Shown here: piece by piece, positions 1 to 9,764 of the stretch
How positions within the stretch are numbered: position 1 is the first letter of the stretch
Layout of the letters: every line of letters begins with the position of its first letter
Source of the DNA: Erpobdella octoculata
Taxonomy: Eukaryota; Annelida; Clitellata; Hirudinida; Erpobdellidae
Length of the DNA stretch: 64,000 bases
Direction: 5' to 3'
Assembly: GCA_963978895.1 (NCBI GenBank)
Contig: OZ022247.1
Coordinates: 12,209,472-12,273,471, forward strand
Notes under the pieces: model-generated
What the model was told of the DNA's origin: nothing
Seen by the model: the letters and a program-made list of their open reading frames with translations, nothing else
Database searches by the model: none
Program-made: the position numbers and the translations under genes

Positions 1-150
1 GTCTGCGCAAAGTTAAGAAGGATCTCTCGGCTGTCGCGGAAGAAATGGGCAACGTAATGAAGAGTTGCAGTGGCATATTCATCTACGGGGAGATGGAATC
101 TTGAAAAAGTTGCAGAACATCAACTGCGGTATGTGGGCGTCTGCCAATCG
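1..150 (-). pseudogene. hAT transposase C-terminal fragment, cut by window edge
   Basis: Read on the minus strand, positions 50-1 give LPISSATAERSFLTLRR, the hAT dimerisation motif (small residues, then ERxF and a Arg/Leu-rich helix). The same family recurs at 12392-12690, where the surrounding DNA also aligns. The reading frame runs off the left edge, so the rest of the element cannot be seen. Likely a relic: bases 150-400 have no usable frame. Confidence 0.6.
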
Positions 151-749
151 GACATTCTACCATTTGGCTTTCCAGCGGAAGTATTCACCACGAACAGCAG
201 ATGTGTGACCAAGGTCAGTAGCGTAGTAGGGGAGACCGATGGGATTTGAAACAAAGGTGAGTTGAAACAGTACCGATTTCTCGGAACTTAAAACCGTTAG
301 CGACCTGGCAACACTTCCCTTCACCTGATGACGTGTCAGTTTGCGTCGGTGGCGTAAGTCACGCGGTTGTGGAGTTCTGCGTGTCATGTGACAAAAATTG
401 TGAAAAGTTAATTTTTAACGGTTTTTTACAATGCCTTTAATTTGATATAGGTTTTGTATTTTTGTTTAAGTTATATATGTTTCGAATGCTCATTAACTAC
501 AGATTTGTTATATATATTTGATACAGTTGATTTCTATGTATTTGCTTCTTGATTGTGGATTGAATAAAAATTGGGAGGTTTTTTCTTACTGAGGAGAGTT
601 GAAACAGGCTGTTTCAATTCTCCTCGTTTTCAGTTTTAAATAATAGCGCAGTCAATAAATAAACGGGCAATAAAAAAGGTTTTTATTGTTGATTTAATTT
701 GTTTATGGGCTATATGGGCTAAAAATAAAGATTTAAAATGGGCGTTATG
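151..749. other. No gene; short GAGTTGAAACA repeats
   Basis: No coding region is supported. The stretch holds copies of GAGTTGAAACA near 261 and an almost perfect palindrome at 586-624 (GAGGAGAGTTGAAACAG facing CTGTTTCAATTCTCCTC). A related palindrome lies at 6908-6975, on the far side of the nested transposon block. Confidence 0.5.
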
Positions 750-822
750 TCTCTGGACCGGTAATCGAACCATGGTCCTGCGACTCTCAAAGCCGGTGTC
801 TATACCACTACACCAACCAAAG
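750..822 (-). tRNA. tRNA-like sequence, probably a pseudogene or SINE head
   Basis: On the minus strand, CTTTGGT at 822-816 pairs with TCCAGAG at 756-750 as an acceptor stem (six pairs, one T-T mismatch). Between them lie an A-box-like GTGTAGTGGTATAGAC, an anticodon-like loop TTTGAGA on a four-pair stem, and a B-box-like GGTTCGATT. The T stem pairs poorly and the anticodon reading (UGA) does not fit a tRNA-Ser, which needs a long variable arm. A decayed tRNA or a tRNA-derived SINE head fits best. Confidence 0.4.
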
Positions 823-1319
823 TATAAAAAAACTTAATTTATCAGTCAAATATCGTCAAATGATGTAAATCTTCACAAAAGTAAATAATACAATTTTCGT
901 TGAAAACTATGTTTATTTAAAAAATAAATGAAAGAATAAGTACATTTTATTGATGCAATTAATAAAACAAACAAATTGAAACAAATTTGACTCAGCCCAC
1001 TTATAGCCCAGATACAAATTAGCTCATGAACCCCGTGGGGGCCAAACAAATGGCTGGAGGAGCCTAAAACGGTGGAGAGACAAAAACGACAGGGGTGATG
1101 CTGAAAACAGCGCGAAAAGCAAACATTTGATCTTAGATCCACAAACCCCACCGAAAAACAAATTCCGGATGCTAGAAATTTTGTAATTTACCTAAAAAGT
1201 AGTCAATTTTTCTTCTAAATTTAGTGAATTTGAACTTTTCTCATTTGTTCTTAGTTTCAAACATCATTTCTTGTATTAATATTGCTATAAATTTTTTTAG
1301 AGTTTCAAAAAAGTAAATT

Positions 1320-1369
1320 TTGAGACCCACGGGGGCCATGGCCCCTCCGGCCCCCGGATCCGCTACTGG
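1320..1369. mobile_element. hAT-type right terminus fragment
   Basis: The end reads ...GCCCCCGGATCCGCTACTG. Reversed it starts CAGTAGCGGATCCGG, the style of hAT terminal repeats in this window (compare CAGCGGCGGGTCC at 18794). No matching left terminus was found between 823 and 1300, so the element is truncated or its left end has diverged. Confidence 0.4.
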
Positions 1370-1756
1370 CTACTGTATTAATATATATAATAGCCCGTGT
1401 CTGTGTAAGATGTCTGTGTAAGACATCTGTGTAAGACGTTTTTGTGTGACGATCTGCTATCTACGGCAGGCAAATTAATTTATATATAATAAATAATTAT
1501 AAAAATAATTTTGTATACAATTGAAAAAAATAAAAAATATTTACTTTACATAAATTAACTCAAAATATAAAAAAATAATATTATGTCAGTCTATTTTTTT
1601 TTCATTTGTTTTGGAATGCATACGAACGATAAAACAATTATTTTATTGTAATGTTATAAATAAATTAATTTAATTAATTAAAACATAAATAAATAACAGA
1701 ATAATTAATAAACTTAAATTAATCCAAAAAATATTTTTGAATGACGATCTGACGAT
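1370..1756. other. A/T-rich, no gene; short GTCTGTGTAAGA repeats
   Basis: After the TATATAATAGCCCGTGTC terminus there are three imperfect copies of GTCTGTGTAAGAC (1398-1440). The rest is A/T-rich DNA with no reading frame or RNA signal I can support. Confidence 0.5.
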
Positions 1757-2563
1757 ATGAATGAATGAATGAATGAATGAATGAATGAATGAATGAATGA
1801 ATGAATGAATGAATGAATGAATGAATGAATGAATGAATGAATGAATGAATGAATGAATGAATGAATGAATGAATGAATGAATGAATGAATGAATGAATGA
1901 ATGAATGAATGAATGAATGAATGAATGAATGAATGAATGAATGAATGAATGAATGAATGAATGAATGAATGAATGAATGAATGAATGAATGAATGAATGA
2001 ATGAATGAATGAATGAATGAATGAATGAATGAATGAATGAATGAATGAATGAATGAATGAATGAATGAATGAATGAATGAATGAATGAATGAATGAATGA
2101 ATGAATGAATGAATGAATGAATGAATGAATGAATGAATGAATGAATGAATGAATGAATGAATGAATGAATGAATGAATGAATGAATGAATGAATGAATGA
2201 ATGAATGAATGAATGAATGAATGAATGAATGAATGAATGAATGAATGAATGAATGAATGAATGAATGAATGAATGAATGAATGAATGAATGAATGAATGA
2301 ATGAATGAATGAATGAATGAATGAATGAATGAATGAATGAATGAATGAATGAATGAATGAATGAATGAATGAATGAATGAATGAATGAATGAATGAATGA
2401 ATGAATGAATGAATGAATGAATGAATGAATGAATGAATGAATGAATGAATGAATGAATGAATGAATGAATGAATGAATGAATGAATGAATGAATGAATGA
2501 ATGAATGAATGAATGAATGAATGAATGAATGAATGAATGAATGAATGAATGAATGAATGAATG
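1757..2563. repeat. (ATGA)n tetranucleotide microsatellite, about 800 bp
   Basis: About 200 uninterrupted copies of ATGA/GAAT. It ends in a short variant tail (GGAACGAAGGAACGAACGAACG...) at 2564-2605, the usual decay pattern at the edge of an expanding array. Copy number in an assembly is likely approximate. Confidence 0.95.
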
Positions 2564-3289
2564 AAGGAACGAAGGAACGAACGAACGAACGAACGAACGA
2601 ATGAAGGAATAAATAAATATATAACTAAATAAATAAATTAATTATTTGATTAATTATTAATTAATAAACTAATAAATAAATACAGAAATAAATAAACACA
2701 TAAAAAATAAAAAATAAATAATTAATAAACTTATATTAATCCAAAAAATGTATCCAAAGTCAGTGGCGTAGAAATGGGGGGGGGCGGGCGGACGGGGTAA
2801 ATGCCACAGGCGGCACTCAGGAGGGGGCGGCAAAATTAAAATCTTAAAAAAAAGTGACTCGACCTTTTTATAAAAATGGAAGAAATACTTTAAAAGAGTC
2901 GAATTTTTCCACACAACTAAAATCATTCATTTTAGTCTCACTGTATTCCATGCAAATACAGTTATTCAAACTAATTTCCATGCTTATACACAGACATAGA
3001 GAGTTTACGGCTGTTAACGCACTTCCTTTCATCATTATTAGAGAACGTTACAGCCACGCGCCATATTTACACTCTCACATAAGCCCACTATCAAACCCAC
3101 ACAGACTATCTGCAAAAACGCCTGCTTTATCCCGTGCAATAATCACTTAATCACAGCTTGAATTTAGCAGGTGTCCATTCTGCCTGCCTTACTACAAATG
3201 CTTCTACTTTCTTTGGCACGGTTGAAAAAGTGTTCGTTTTTTTTTCAGCATCTACTCACAGATGGGACATCTTGAAGAAAAATATTACA

Positions 3290-4302
3290 GTGACTGTTAA
3301 ACGTCTTTCCGATACTCGGTAGAGTGCAAGATATGATGCTGTTGCTGTTCTTCATAGTAAATTAGAAAAAGTGATCAGAGCCGTGGAGGAACTCCGTGAT
3401 GGCCAGTCAGAGAACATGGAGACAAGAGGTGATGCCGGGTGATTTTTATCAACTATTCTGACCTACAATTTCGTTGCGTATCTTCATTTCTGGGTGCGAG
3501 TACTGAATGAGATAACGACTCACAGAAGTACTAGGACTTGATGACTGTGCATCAAAGATGCAGTCGCTCTTGTCTTTCCTGGCCGAAGAGAAAGATCCTG
3601 TTGTTTTAGAGGCTCATGCTGCAGCTGTTGCGTTTTATGAGCAAATGAATATTCCCTTGGAAAGACGAATAAGGAAAAAGAAACGCTTGCCTGGAAAAGA
3701 GACAACAGATATAGGACTGACTATGCAACAGGAAATGCGAATAGAACATCTTGAAGTGATGGATCGACTCACAGCCGAAATTTCCAGACGTACGCAAGAG
3801 CTCCGCAATCTTAACATTCACTTTGGCTTTTTGAAAACAGCCTATTTTCTAGACGTAAATAATAATTCTGCCATGAAGGAGAATGTTAATTGTGTGACAA
3901 ATACCTATACAGATGTAAATGCGACTGACTTGCTTCAAGAGATAAAACGATTTCGAAAACTTGCAACGAGCTTTTCCGGCATAACGGGAGAAGACGTTTC
4001 ACAGCTTGGATCTTGGGAGATGCTGCAGTGGATTATGAAGTGGATTATGAAGTGGACTCTTATTGAATGCTTACCGAATCTCACTATTCTCCTTTGCATT
4101 TTCCTTACGATTGGTGTCTCCGTGGCAAGTTGCAAACGCAGCTTCTCTAAGCTAAAGCTTATAAACACGTTTTTCCGATCAACCATGACTCAGAAGCGAC
4201 TTACAAATTTGGCAATTCCTTCCATAAAAAAAAGCTGCTGAAAAACTCGATGATGATGAAATCTTGAGGGATTTTGCAGCCATTAAAGCAAAAAAGATGT
4301 GA
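3290..4302 (+). pseudogene. Broken hAT transposase, ZMYM1/DUF4371-like C-terminal half
   Basis: This would encode the C-terminal part of a hAT transposase resembling zinc finger MYM-type 1-like proteins. The open part (3558-4241) ends in the dimerisation segment VASCKRSFSKLKLI, followed by a conserved STMTQKRLTNLAI-type helix. Upstream, the frame reads VTVKRLSDTR then a stop where Trp is usual (TAG, about 3320), and another stop near 3440. Downstream, an A-run at 4227 shifts the frame; after it the expected tail LDDDEILRDFAAIKAKK resumes and ends at 4302. The N-terminal zinc finger and first acidic catalytic part are missing. It lies inside TSD-bounded termini, so it is the element's own gene, now dead. 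Confidence 0.8.
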
Positions 4303-4533
4303 TGCTGTACTCTTTCGTTCCAGTATACAGTATATTGCGTTCTTGTATACTATTCATGCTTACAATACTATGTACTTTGGTTTAATAACTTTTATTTGGC
4401 CAGTTCATAATCATAACCAATAAAAGAAGATTCGTTGAATTATTAATATAATAGTAGACCTCGTCACTCATTTACTGATTCTGTAACGTTTATGTATATA
4501 TATATATATTAGTTTTGTTTTTCCTATGAATTA

Positions 4534-5400
4534 ATGTTCAGAAGGCTCACTCAGCAATGGATCGTTGATTCTTATTTACAAGTCGAAGCGAACAATCTCA
4601 ACTTCATTCGACATAATCAGAAGCGACTGCGTGCCGAGCAGTATCAAGAACTCGCTGATTATGTGGCGAATGTGGCTCAAAATGAACAAATAGCAGCTGG
4701 ATTATCCGTGATTCTTCCATCGAGTTTTGAAGGCTCACCTCGAAACATGAGAGAGCGAAGTTGTGACGCCATGTCCATATTCGCAAAATGATTTGTTCAT
4801 CACCATCACCGCTAATCCGAGCTGGAAAGAAATTTTAAGCAATTTGAAACCAGGAGAGGACACCACAGATCGTCCTGACTTAGTCGCAAGGGTTTTTAAA
4901 ATTAAGCTAGACTCATTGATAAAATACGTCACTTCAAATGGAATTTTCTGAAAAGCAGTCGCATTTGTCTATTCTATTGAGTTTCAGAAAAGAGGGCTGC
5001 CGCACGCGAATATCTAAGTAACATTGAGAGCCGAAAATAAATTCTCAACACCCGAACGAATTGATCAATTCATTTCTGCATAAATTCCTAGAGTTAATAG
5101 TCCTAAGCTTCGCGAAATAGTGCTAAAATGCATGATACATGGCCCATGCGGCATCAGATATCCAAACGCACCATGCATGAAGGATGGAAAGTGTTCAAAG
5201 TAGTATCCTAAGGAGTTTAATGAACACATACACATACACATACAACTCAATGTGAATAGATATCCTTCCTATCGTCGTCGCCGTGATGAGCAAGTAACAG
5301 TTAGAGGATCGTTGATGGATAATCGTAATGTCGTGCCTTACAATCCTTTTCTGACACTAAAATTCAACGCACACATTAACGTTGAATGTTCCACTTCACT
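4534..5400 (+). pseudogene. Helitron Rep domain fragment, frameshifted
   Basis: 4534-4791 aligns by eye with the start of the Rep region of the Helentron at 21.6-27 kb: shared pattern WIVDSYLQVEANNLNFIRHN versus a YVKIETERLTFIRLN stretch, then a xGSPRxM motif. It continues in other frames through the CNPxW-like region (4800), RKRGLPHAN (4990, the HUH-type His position, here degraded) and a GPCG motif (5140). At least three frameshifts and several stops make it nonfunctional. Confidence 0.8.
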
Positions 5401-5417
5401 GAGAATCATCAAATCTA

Positions 5418-5490
5418 TAATATAGTAGCCCCCGTCACTCACTCACTTACTGATTCTGTCACGTTTACGTAATTAGTCGTATAGCTACTA
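5418..5490 (+). repeat. Helentron 5' terminus copy 2
   Basis: ATAATATAGTAGCCCCCGTC followed by an ACTCACTCACTTACTGATTC motif and a GTTTACGTAATTAGTCGTA tail. The same terminus occurs at 4450, 5552 and 60058. Confidence 0.75.
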
Positions 5491-5551
5491 TATTATCGAA
5501 GATATTTCTATTAGTATTCAGTAATTATTAAATACAATTTTTTTATCATCT

Positions 5552-5625
5552 ATAATATAGTAGCCTTCGTCACTCACTCACTTACTGATTCTGTCACGCT
5601 TACGTAATTAGTCGTATAGTAGTTA
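5552..5625 (+). repeat. Helentron 5' terminus copy 3
   Basis: TATAATATAGTAGCCTTCGTC with the same ACTCACTCACTTACTGATTC core as the copy 134 bases upstream. The two are direct repeats, as when one Helentron inserts beside another's end. Confidence 0.75.
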
Positions 5626-5642
5626 TTAAATAAAAAAAATTT

Positions 5643-5645
<3 letters not shown>

Positions 5646-5719
<74 letters not shown>

Positions 5720-5758
5720 CAAATTATATATATGAATTTTAATAATTGACAAATAAAG

Positions 5759-5798
<40 letters not shown>
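5646..5798. repeat. (TA)n arrays
   Basis: Two TA dinucleotide arrays (5646-5720 and 5760-5798) separated by 40 bases. Helentrons favour such targets. Confidence 0.85.
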
Positions 5799-5801
<3 letters not shown>

Positions 5802-5804
5802 TTT

Positions 5805-6290
5805 TGTTTTTCCTACATCGAGAAACCAATGCTGCCTCGCAACGCCATCGAGTTGAACAAATGTCTCCCAATGAATTGCAACTACATCGAGAAACCAATG
5901 CTGCCTCGCAACGCTATCGAGTTGAACAAATGTCTCCCAATGAATTGCAGCTACATCGAGCTGCTAATGCGATCTCCCAACTTTTAGCATGAGATCGTGC
6001 GAGTGAGGCAGTTTGTAACGAAGCAATTAACTTCAACGAAACTCAATTCGATCAACATGATTGTGGTGAATTTTATGTTTTATGTATTTCATGTCGATCA
6101 AGAAAATTTGCTGCAGAGCAACCATCAGATGGACTATTCACTTCATGTTGTCGAAAAGGCAAAGTAATGTTGCCAAAACCAATTGACATTCACGGTAATA
6201 CACTTGAATATCCCGATTTTCTTAAAAGCCTCATGTCAGACACGGCCAATCCAGATAGACAAAAATTTTTGATTTGCTTATATTTATAAT
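5805..6290 (+). pseudogene. Helitron N-terminal protein fragment with 69-bp repeats
   Basis: The 5' part contains a 69-bp unit (23 codons, LHRETNAASQ...VEQMSPNELQ) present twice in full and once in part (5812-5990). A stop at 5991 is followed by a frame with a Cys motif, YVLCISCRSRKFAAEQ then CCRKGKVMLP. This is the same zinc-binding block seen in the first ORF of the autonomous Helentron (CEHCAALKFSAET...CCLNGKVKLP). It is therefore the N-terminal segment of a Helentron protein. Confidence 0.75.
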
Positions 6291-6672
6291 TTTTTTTATG
6301 GTTATCAAATGTTATTTTGTTTTTGTTGACTATTTTTATAATAACGGGCGCCGTATTTAAAACTTCCGTCATTTTTGACGGGCTATCTCTAGTATAAAAT
6401 ATTAGAGGAAATTAGACAATTCGCGTGAAAATGTGTAAACATTGCTTTAAATGTTGCTAAACTTAAAAACGAAGTTACACCTAATTGGTGCTAATGCACA
6501 GGCAGGATTGTTCCGGTGAAGATGCCGAGAAAATTCGTAAAAATTAGGGGTGGCATTTTTCTCCTTCGCCCCTAGTGAAATATTAGGTTACTACGCCACT
6601 GTCCAAAGTTCATCGTAATTTTAAAACATCCGTCCTTGGGACGGGCAAAACCACTAGTATATATATATATAT

Positions 6673-7189
6673 ATAAGAATGTAAAATCTTTTGTTTATGT
6701 GACTGTTTTTTTAATTAATGTTACGAATAGGTCGTTATGGCTATTTTAACTACTTCAGAAGTATTAGACTTGTAGTTACCTACTTAACTAATATATCATT
6801 ACAAAATATTAATAAAAAAAGTTGTTTCGTACTTGAAAAGTTTTATTTTAATCCTTTAATTTATATTATCATTTTTATTTTACAGCACTTAACACTTCTA
6901 AAAAGTCATATGTTTCAACTCTCCTCGGCTTCTGTTTCATCTTACCTCATCGGTATGAGGGGAGTTGAAACAAGTTGACTTGTTACGGTTAAGTCGATTT
7001 TTCACCACAATATTTAACGCTTACAATTTTTTATGTTAGCCATTTGCAAGTGTAAAGAATGATCTATCGATTGGTACTAATATCATACGATTTCTGTCTA
7101 TAGTATTTGGTGTATGAAACAAAATGTCTTCCCTACTTGAGTGTCTCCTCTAGGTCAATGAAGAAACCTTGGAAGCAGATGTTGAATCT
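6673..7189. other. No gene; GAGTTGAAACA palindrome at 6908-6975
   Basis: A 260-base open frame at 6718-6978 lacks any recognisable composition and crosses the palindrome, so I do not call it a gene. 6908-6975 has TGTTTCAACTCTCCTC facing GAGGGGAGTTGAAACA across a 36-base loop, the partner of the palindrome at 586-624. Confidence 0.5.
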
Positions 7190-7264
7190 GAATGGAGACT
7201 CGCTCATTTGGGGCAAATCGGTTTGGTCGGCTCCAAAACAAGTGGGTCGGGTCGAGTCACAAAA
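7190..7264. repeat. GGGTC-rich repeat, left half
   Basis: Contains GTGGGTCGGGTCGAGTCACA. The same repeat is uninterrupted at 12680-12925. Here its right half lies at 9105-9300, so the 1.84 kb between is inserted. Confidence 0.6.
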
Positions 7265-7345
7265 TAAACAAGTAAATTAAAAACGAATTTTTAAAACCCA
7301 ATGCTTTTATATGTAATTAAAACACAAATTTTGCAATTAATTTTT

Positions 7346-7349
<4 letters not shown>

Positions 7350-7378
<29 letters not shown>

Positions 7379-7579
7379 ACTGCCAAAGCAAGTAGAATAA
7401 CTCCACCTTGCTTTTGCAAGCCAGTCCCAAGCCTGGAGAAAGGAGGAGGGAAAAGTTAAAAGGATCAAATTATGATCCACGACTGGAAGTGCTTCTGATT
7501 ACTTAGGTGCTTCTGACACAGCCGTTTCAGTCTTAAAACACTTGGTGTAAAGGACTATAAACTATTATAAAAAAAAAAA
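7350..7579 (+). mobile_element. SINE-like retroposon with poly(A) tail
   Basis: A 230-base unit ends in AAACTATTAT plus an A13 run. It is flanked by a 15-base duplication, AATTAATTTTTTCTT, at 7335-7349 and about 7580-7594. The body (GCCAGTCCCAAGCCTGG, GGATCAAA, CTTGGTGTAAAGGACTATAA) recurs on the minus strand at 51018-51170, and its 3' part at 44123-44192. TSD plus poly(A) shows target-primed retroposition. No protein is encoded. Confidence 0.75.
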
Positions 7580-7615
7580 AATTAATTTTTTCTTATATTA
7601 CTCTTTTATTTTATA

Positions 7616-8778
7616 CTAGCGGAGGTACCCGGCGTTGCCCGGGGTTTTTAAAGGTTTTTCTAATGTTTGTCTCTCTCGCTCCCGTTTCCTTCTCCACTTT
7701 CCCGTTTTCGTCGCGTTCCCGGTCGCTTTTCCGCTCTCGGTCGTTTTCCAGCTCCCGGTCGCTTTCCCGCTCAGAAGTTTTGTTATCGATTTTCTCTCTT
7801 GCTCGCGTTTCCTTCCAAGCTTGCTCTCCCGATTCCAGTCGCTTTCCGCGTTCCCGGTCGCTTTCCCGTTCCCGATCGCTTTCCCGTTCCCGGCCGCTTT
7901 CCCGTTCCCGGTCGCTTTCCCGTTCCCGGTCGCTTTCCCGTTCCCGGCCGCTTTCCCGTTCCCGGTCGCTTTCCCGTTTCCGGTCGCTTTCCCGTTTCCG
8001 CTCACGCTTGCTCTCCCGTTCCCGGTCATGCTTGCTCTCCCATTCCCGGTCACGGTTGCTCTCCCGTTCCTGTTCCCGTTCACGCTCATTTTCTCTTTTC
8101 CATTCTTTCATAACTTCTGTTAGCCTATAAAACGTAAAATAGATTTGCTAAGACTATATATATATATATGAATGTTTGTGGGTTAGTTTGTCTATTATAG
8201 AAACGGGAAAGCGACCCGGAACGGACAGCGAGCGGGAACGTAAAAGCAAGCGTGAGCGGGAATGGGAAAACAAACGTGAGCGGGAACGGGACAGGGAACG
8301 GGAAAACGACCGGGAGCAGGAAAGCGACCGGGAGCGGGAAAGCCACCGGGAGCGGGAAAGCGACCGGCAGCGAGAAAACGACCGAAAACGGGAAAGCGAA
8401 CAGGAGTGGGAAAGCAGGTGGGAAAGGAAACGGGAGAGAAAGAGACAAACATTAGAAAAACCTCTAAAAAACCCGGGCAACGCCGGGTATCTCCGCAAGA
8501 ACATACATAAACACACACACAGACACACATACATGCACATACACATACATGCACACATACATACCCACATACATATATATATAGTTCCCGCTCGCTCACC
8601 CGCTCCGCTCCGCTCATTTTGTGACGGATTTCAAAAAAATTTTCTCTATATTTGATTCCCCTTGACTCTCAAGGTTGTGTGAAAATTTCATTACGATCGG
8701 ATGAATGGTGTAGCAATGCATAAACGCCATTAACATATATACATATATACATACAAACATTCATTTTTATATATATAG
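7616..8778 (-). mobile_element. GC-capped Helentron-like element, compound
   Basis: The plus-strand left edge is CTAGCGGAGGTACCCGGCGT followed by TGCCCGGGG. The right edge carries the family tag GATCGGATGAATGGTGTAGC and ends TTTTATATATATAG. The interior is a CCCGTTCCCGGTCGCTTT minisatellite. A second, inverted copy occupies about 8150-8578. The Helentron at 21610 has the same CTAGCGG...CCCGGCG edge, so I read these as its nonautonomous relatives, with the 3' end at the left. Long Arg/Glu/Ser-rich open frames here are only minisatellite translations. Confidence 0.65.
7740..8070. repeat. GC-rich minisatellite, 18-bp unit
   Basis: Tandem CCCGTTCCCGGTCGCTTT with variants (CGGCCGCTTT, TTTCCGGTCG). 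The inverted counterpart (AAAGCGACCGGGAGCGGG) is at 8200-8440. Confidence 0.9.
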
Positions 8779-8939
8779 ATTAAAGTCGAAATATCTTAAT
8801 TATATCGAAATATCGAAATTAATTAAAATTAACTAAATTAATTGACTTATTGTAAAACTAATAATTGAATATTGCATTGTCTTCTATTTTGAGCATGTAT
8901 GCAAAATCAGGAAGTGACTCAAAAATTGATTGCAAGATT

Positions 8940-9075
8940 TGAAACAGACAGAGAAACAAACAGACAGACAGAGAAACAAACAGACAGACAGAGAAACAAA
9001 GAAACAAACAGACAGACAAAGAAACAAACAGACAGACAGAGAAACAAACAGGCAGACAGAGAAACAAACAGAGAC
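8940..9075 (+). repeat. ACAGACAGAGAAACAAAC minisatellite inside E1
   Basis: About seven copies of an 18-base purine/AC unit. The E1 copies at 45520-45605 and 50420-50450 (minus) have fewer units, so the array length varies between copies. Confidence 0.9.
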
Positions 9076-9108
9076 GACGAGTTAATAAAAGCATTGGTAA
9101 AAACAGAA

Positions 9109-9431
9109 ATAGGTCGCGGGTCGTGTTAGATTTTCTGGCGGGTCGGGTTTTCAAAATTGAACCCATGTACAACTCTGACCCTAATATTTCTGATAACTTA
9201 TTAAATATTTAGTTTGCAAATATTTCTTAACTCAAATATGTCTCCAAATAGTTGGGCACGCGTATCACTTAACATAAGCAAGTTTTCGGGGTGGCCCCTC
9301 CGGGCTCCCCCTGGCTGTGATTCTGGTTCCAACACAGAGACATCATTTCTGCAGGGCAGAGGGAAGCTGCTACTTTGCTGACTTTGAAGTGTGGATCCCA
9401 TAAAACTGAAATGGGGCTCCTTAATTAACAG
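9109..9431. other. GGGTC repeat right half, then unassigned DNA
   Basis: 9109-9300 aligns with 12735-12930 (GGTCGGGTTTTCAAAAT, then ACCCATG, ACAACTCT, TTGATAACTTATTAAATA-like text). The rest to 9431 shows no gene. Confidence 0.5.
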
Positions 9432-9764
9432 CAGTAGCTTAGCAAAGGGGGGCAGGGAGGAGCATCTGCCCCCGGGCGCCAGGCTTTGGGGGCGTCAAAA
9501 AGCAAAACGAAAGACAACAATGTCACCAAAGTTTAGTCATTTTTGAACATGTAAAACAAGTGAAATTAACAAATTGTATTTTTGCACTATTTCACACTAG
9601 TGATTTTCAAAATTTTCTTGGATAGAGGCTCACCGAGCCCCGATTATGGCTTGGGCGCCTTCGGTTTTCTCGGTTTTAGTCGTCCAATTGGGATGACAGT
9701 GGAAGATGGGGGCGCATTTTTTATACCTTTACCCCGGGCGCCAGATACCCTCGCTACGCCACTG
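9432..9764. mobile_element. hAT MITE, 333 bp, TSD ATTAACAG
   Basis: The left end is CAGTAGCTTAGCAAAGGGG and the right end ...CTCGCTACGCCACTG (reversed CAGTGGCGTAGCGAG). Identical octamers ATTAACAG flank it at 9424-9431 and 9765-9772. The terminal repeat resembles that of the 3.8-kb hAT at 2761, a possible autonomous source. Noncoding. Confidence 0.85.

Larger units (their letters stand above)
4446..6397 (+). mobile_element. Inner Helentron relic inserted in the hAT
   Basis: The left end reads ATAATAGTAGACCTCGTCAC. The right end has the hairpin CCGTCATTTTTGACGGGC followed by TATCTCTAGTATAAAAT, so GGGCTAT complements the left ATAGTAGCC-type end. Inside are broken Rep (4534-5400) and N-terminal (5805-6290) fragments in swapped order, two more copies of the left terminus (5418-5490, 5552-5625) and TA arrays (5646-5720, 5760-5798). 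This suggests several Helentron fragments stacked at TA-rich targets rather than one element. Confidence 0.7.
2761..6601 (+). mobile_element. hAT transposon, TSD TCCAAAGT, ZMYM1-like transposase relic
   Basis: The left end starts CAGTGGCGTAGAAATGGGG and the right end finishes ...CTACGCCACTG, giving the terminal repeat CAGTGGCGTAG. The flanking octamers are identical: TCCAAAGT at 2753-2760 and 6602-6609, the 8-bp duplication expected of hAT. It carries a transposase fragment at 3290-4302 and a Helentron insertion at about 4446-6397, which accounts for half of its length. Confidence 0.88.
1379..6672 (+). mobile_element. Outer Helentron-like element carrying nested insertions
   Basis: The left end (about 1379-1410) reads TATATATAATAGCCCGTGTC. 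The right end (about 6625-6672) has the hairpin CCGTCC-TTGG-GACGGG followed by CACTAGTATATATA. AGCCCGT at the left is complementary to ACGGGC at the right, the asymmetric terminal inverted repeat arrangement of Helentron (Helitron2) elements, and both ends lie in TA runs. No coding sequence of its own is visible. The interior is a tetranucleotide array and a hAT with its own Helentron insertion. Pairing of these two ends is inferred from complementarity and context. Confidence 0.45.
7265..9108 (+). mobile_element. E1 repeat split by three later insertions
   Basis: E1 starts ACAAGTAAATTAAAAACG and ends GAGTTAATAAAAGCATTGGT plus an A-rich tail. Here its pieces are 7265-7349, 7580-7615 and 8779-9108. 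Complete copies are at 45235-45631 (plus) and 50393-50723 (minus). Subterminal CCCAATGCTTTTAT on the left and ATAAAAGCATTGG on the right are inverted, hinting at a DNA element with offset terminal inverted repeats. It codes for no protein. Confidence 0.7.

Noticed and set aside
1757..2563. CRISPR-like array
   Set aside because: Pure tetranucleotide repeat without spacers in eukaryotic DNA.
3520..3821. Three minus-strand ORFs opposite the hAT transposase
   Set aside because: Antisense shadows; the plus-strand frame carries the conserved transposase motifs.
7611..8655. Several overlapping ORFs of 100-166 codons rich in Arg, Ser, Glu, Pro or Phe on both strands
   Set aside because: They are translations of an 18-bp minisatellite (a multiple of three keeps every frame open) in GC-capped elements, not genes.
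8858..9172. Leu/Cys/Phe-rich ORF that looks like a membrane protein
   Set aside because: It is the complement of the ACAGACAGAGAAACAAAC minisatellite in E1; the same ORF appears at 45417-45623.
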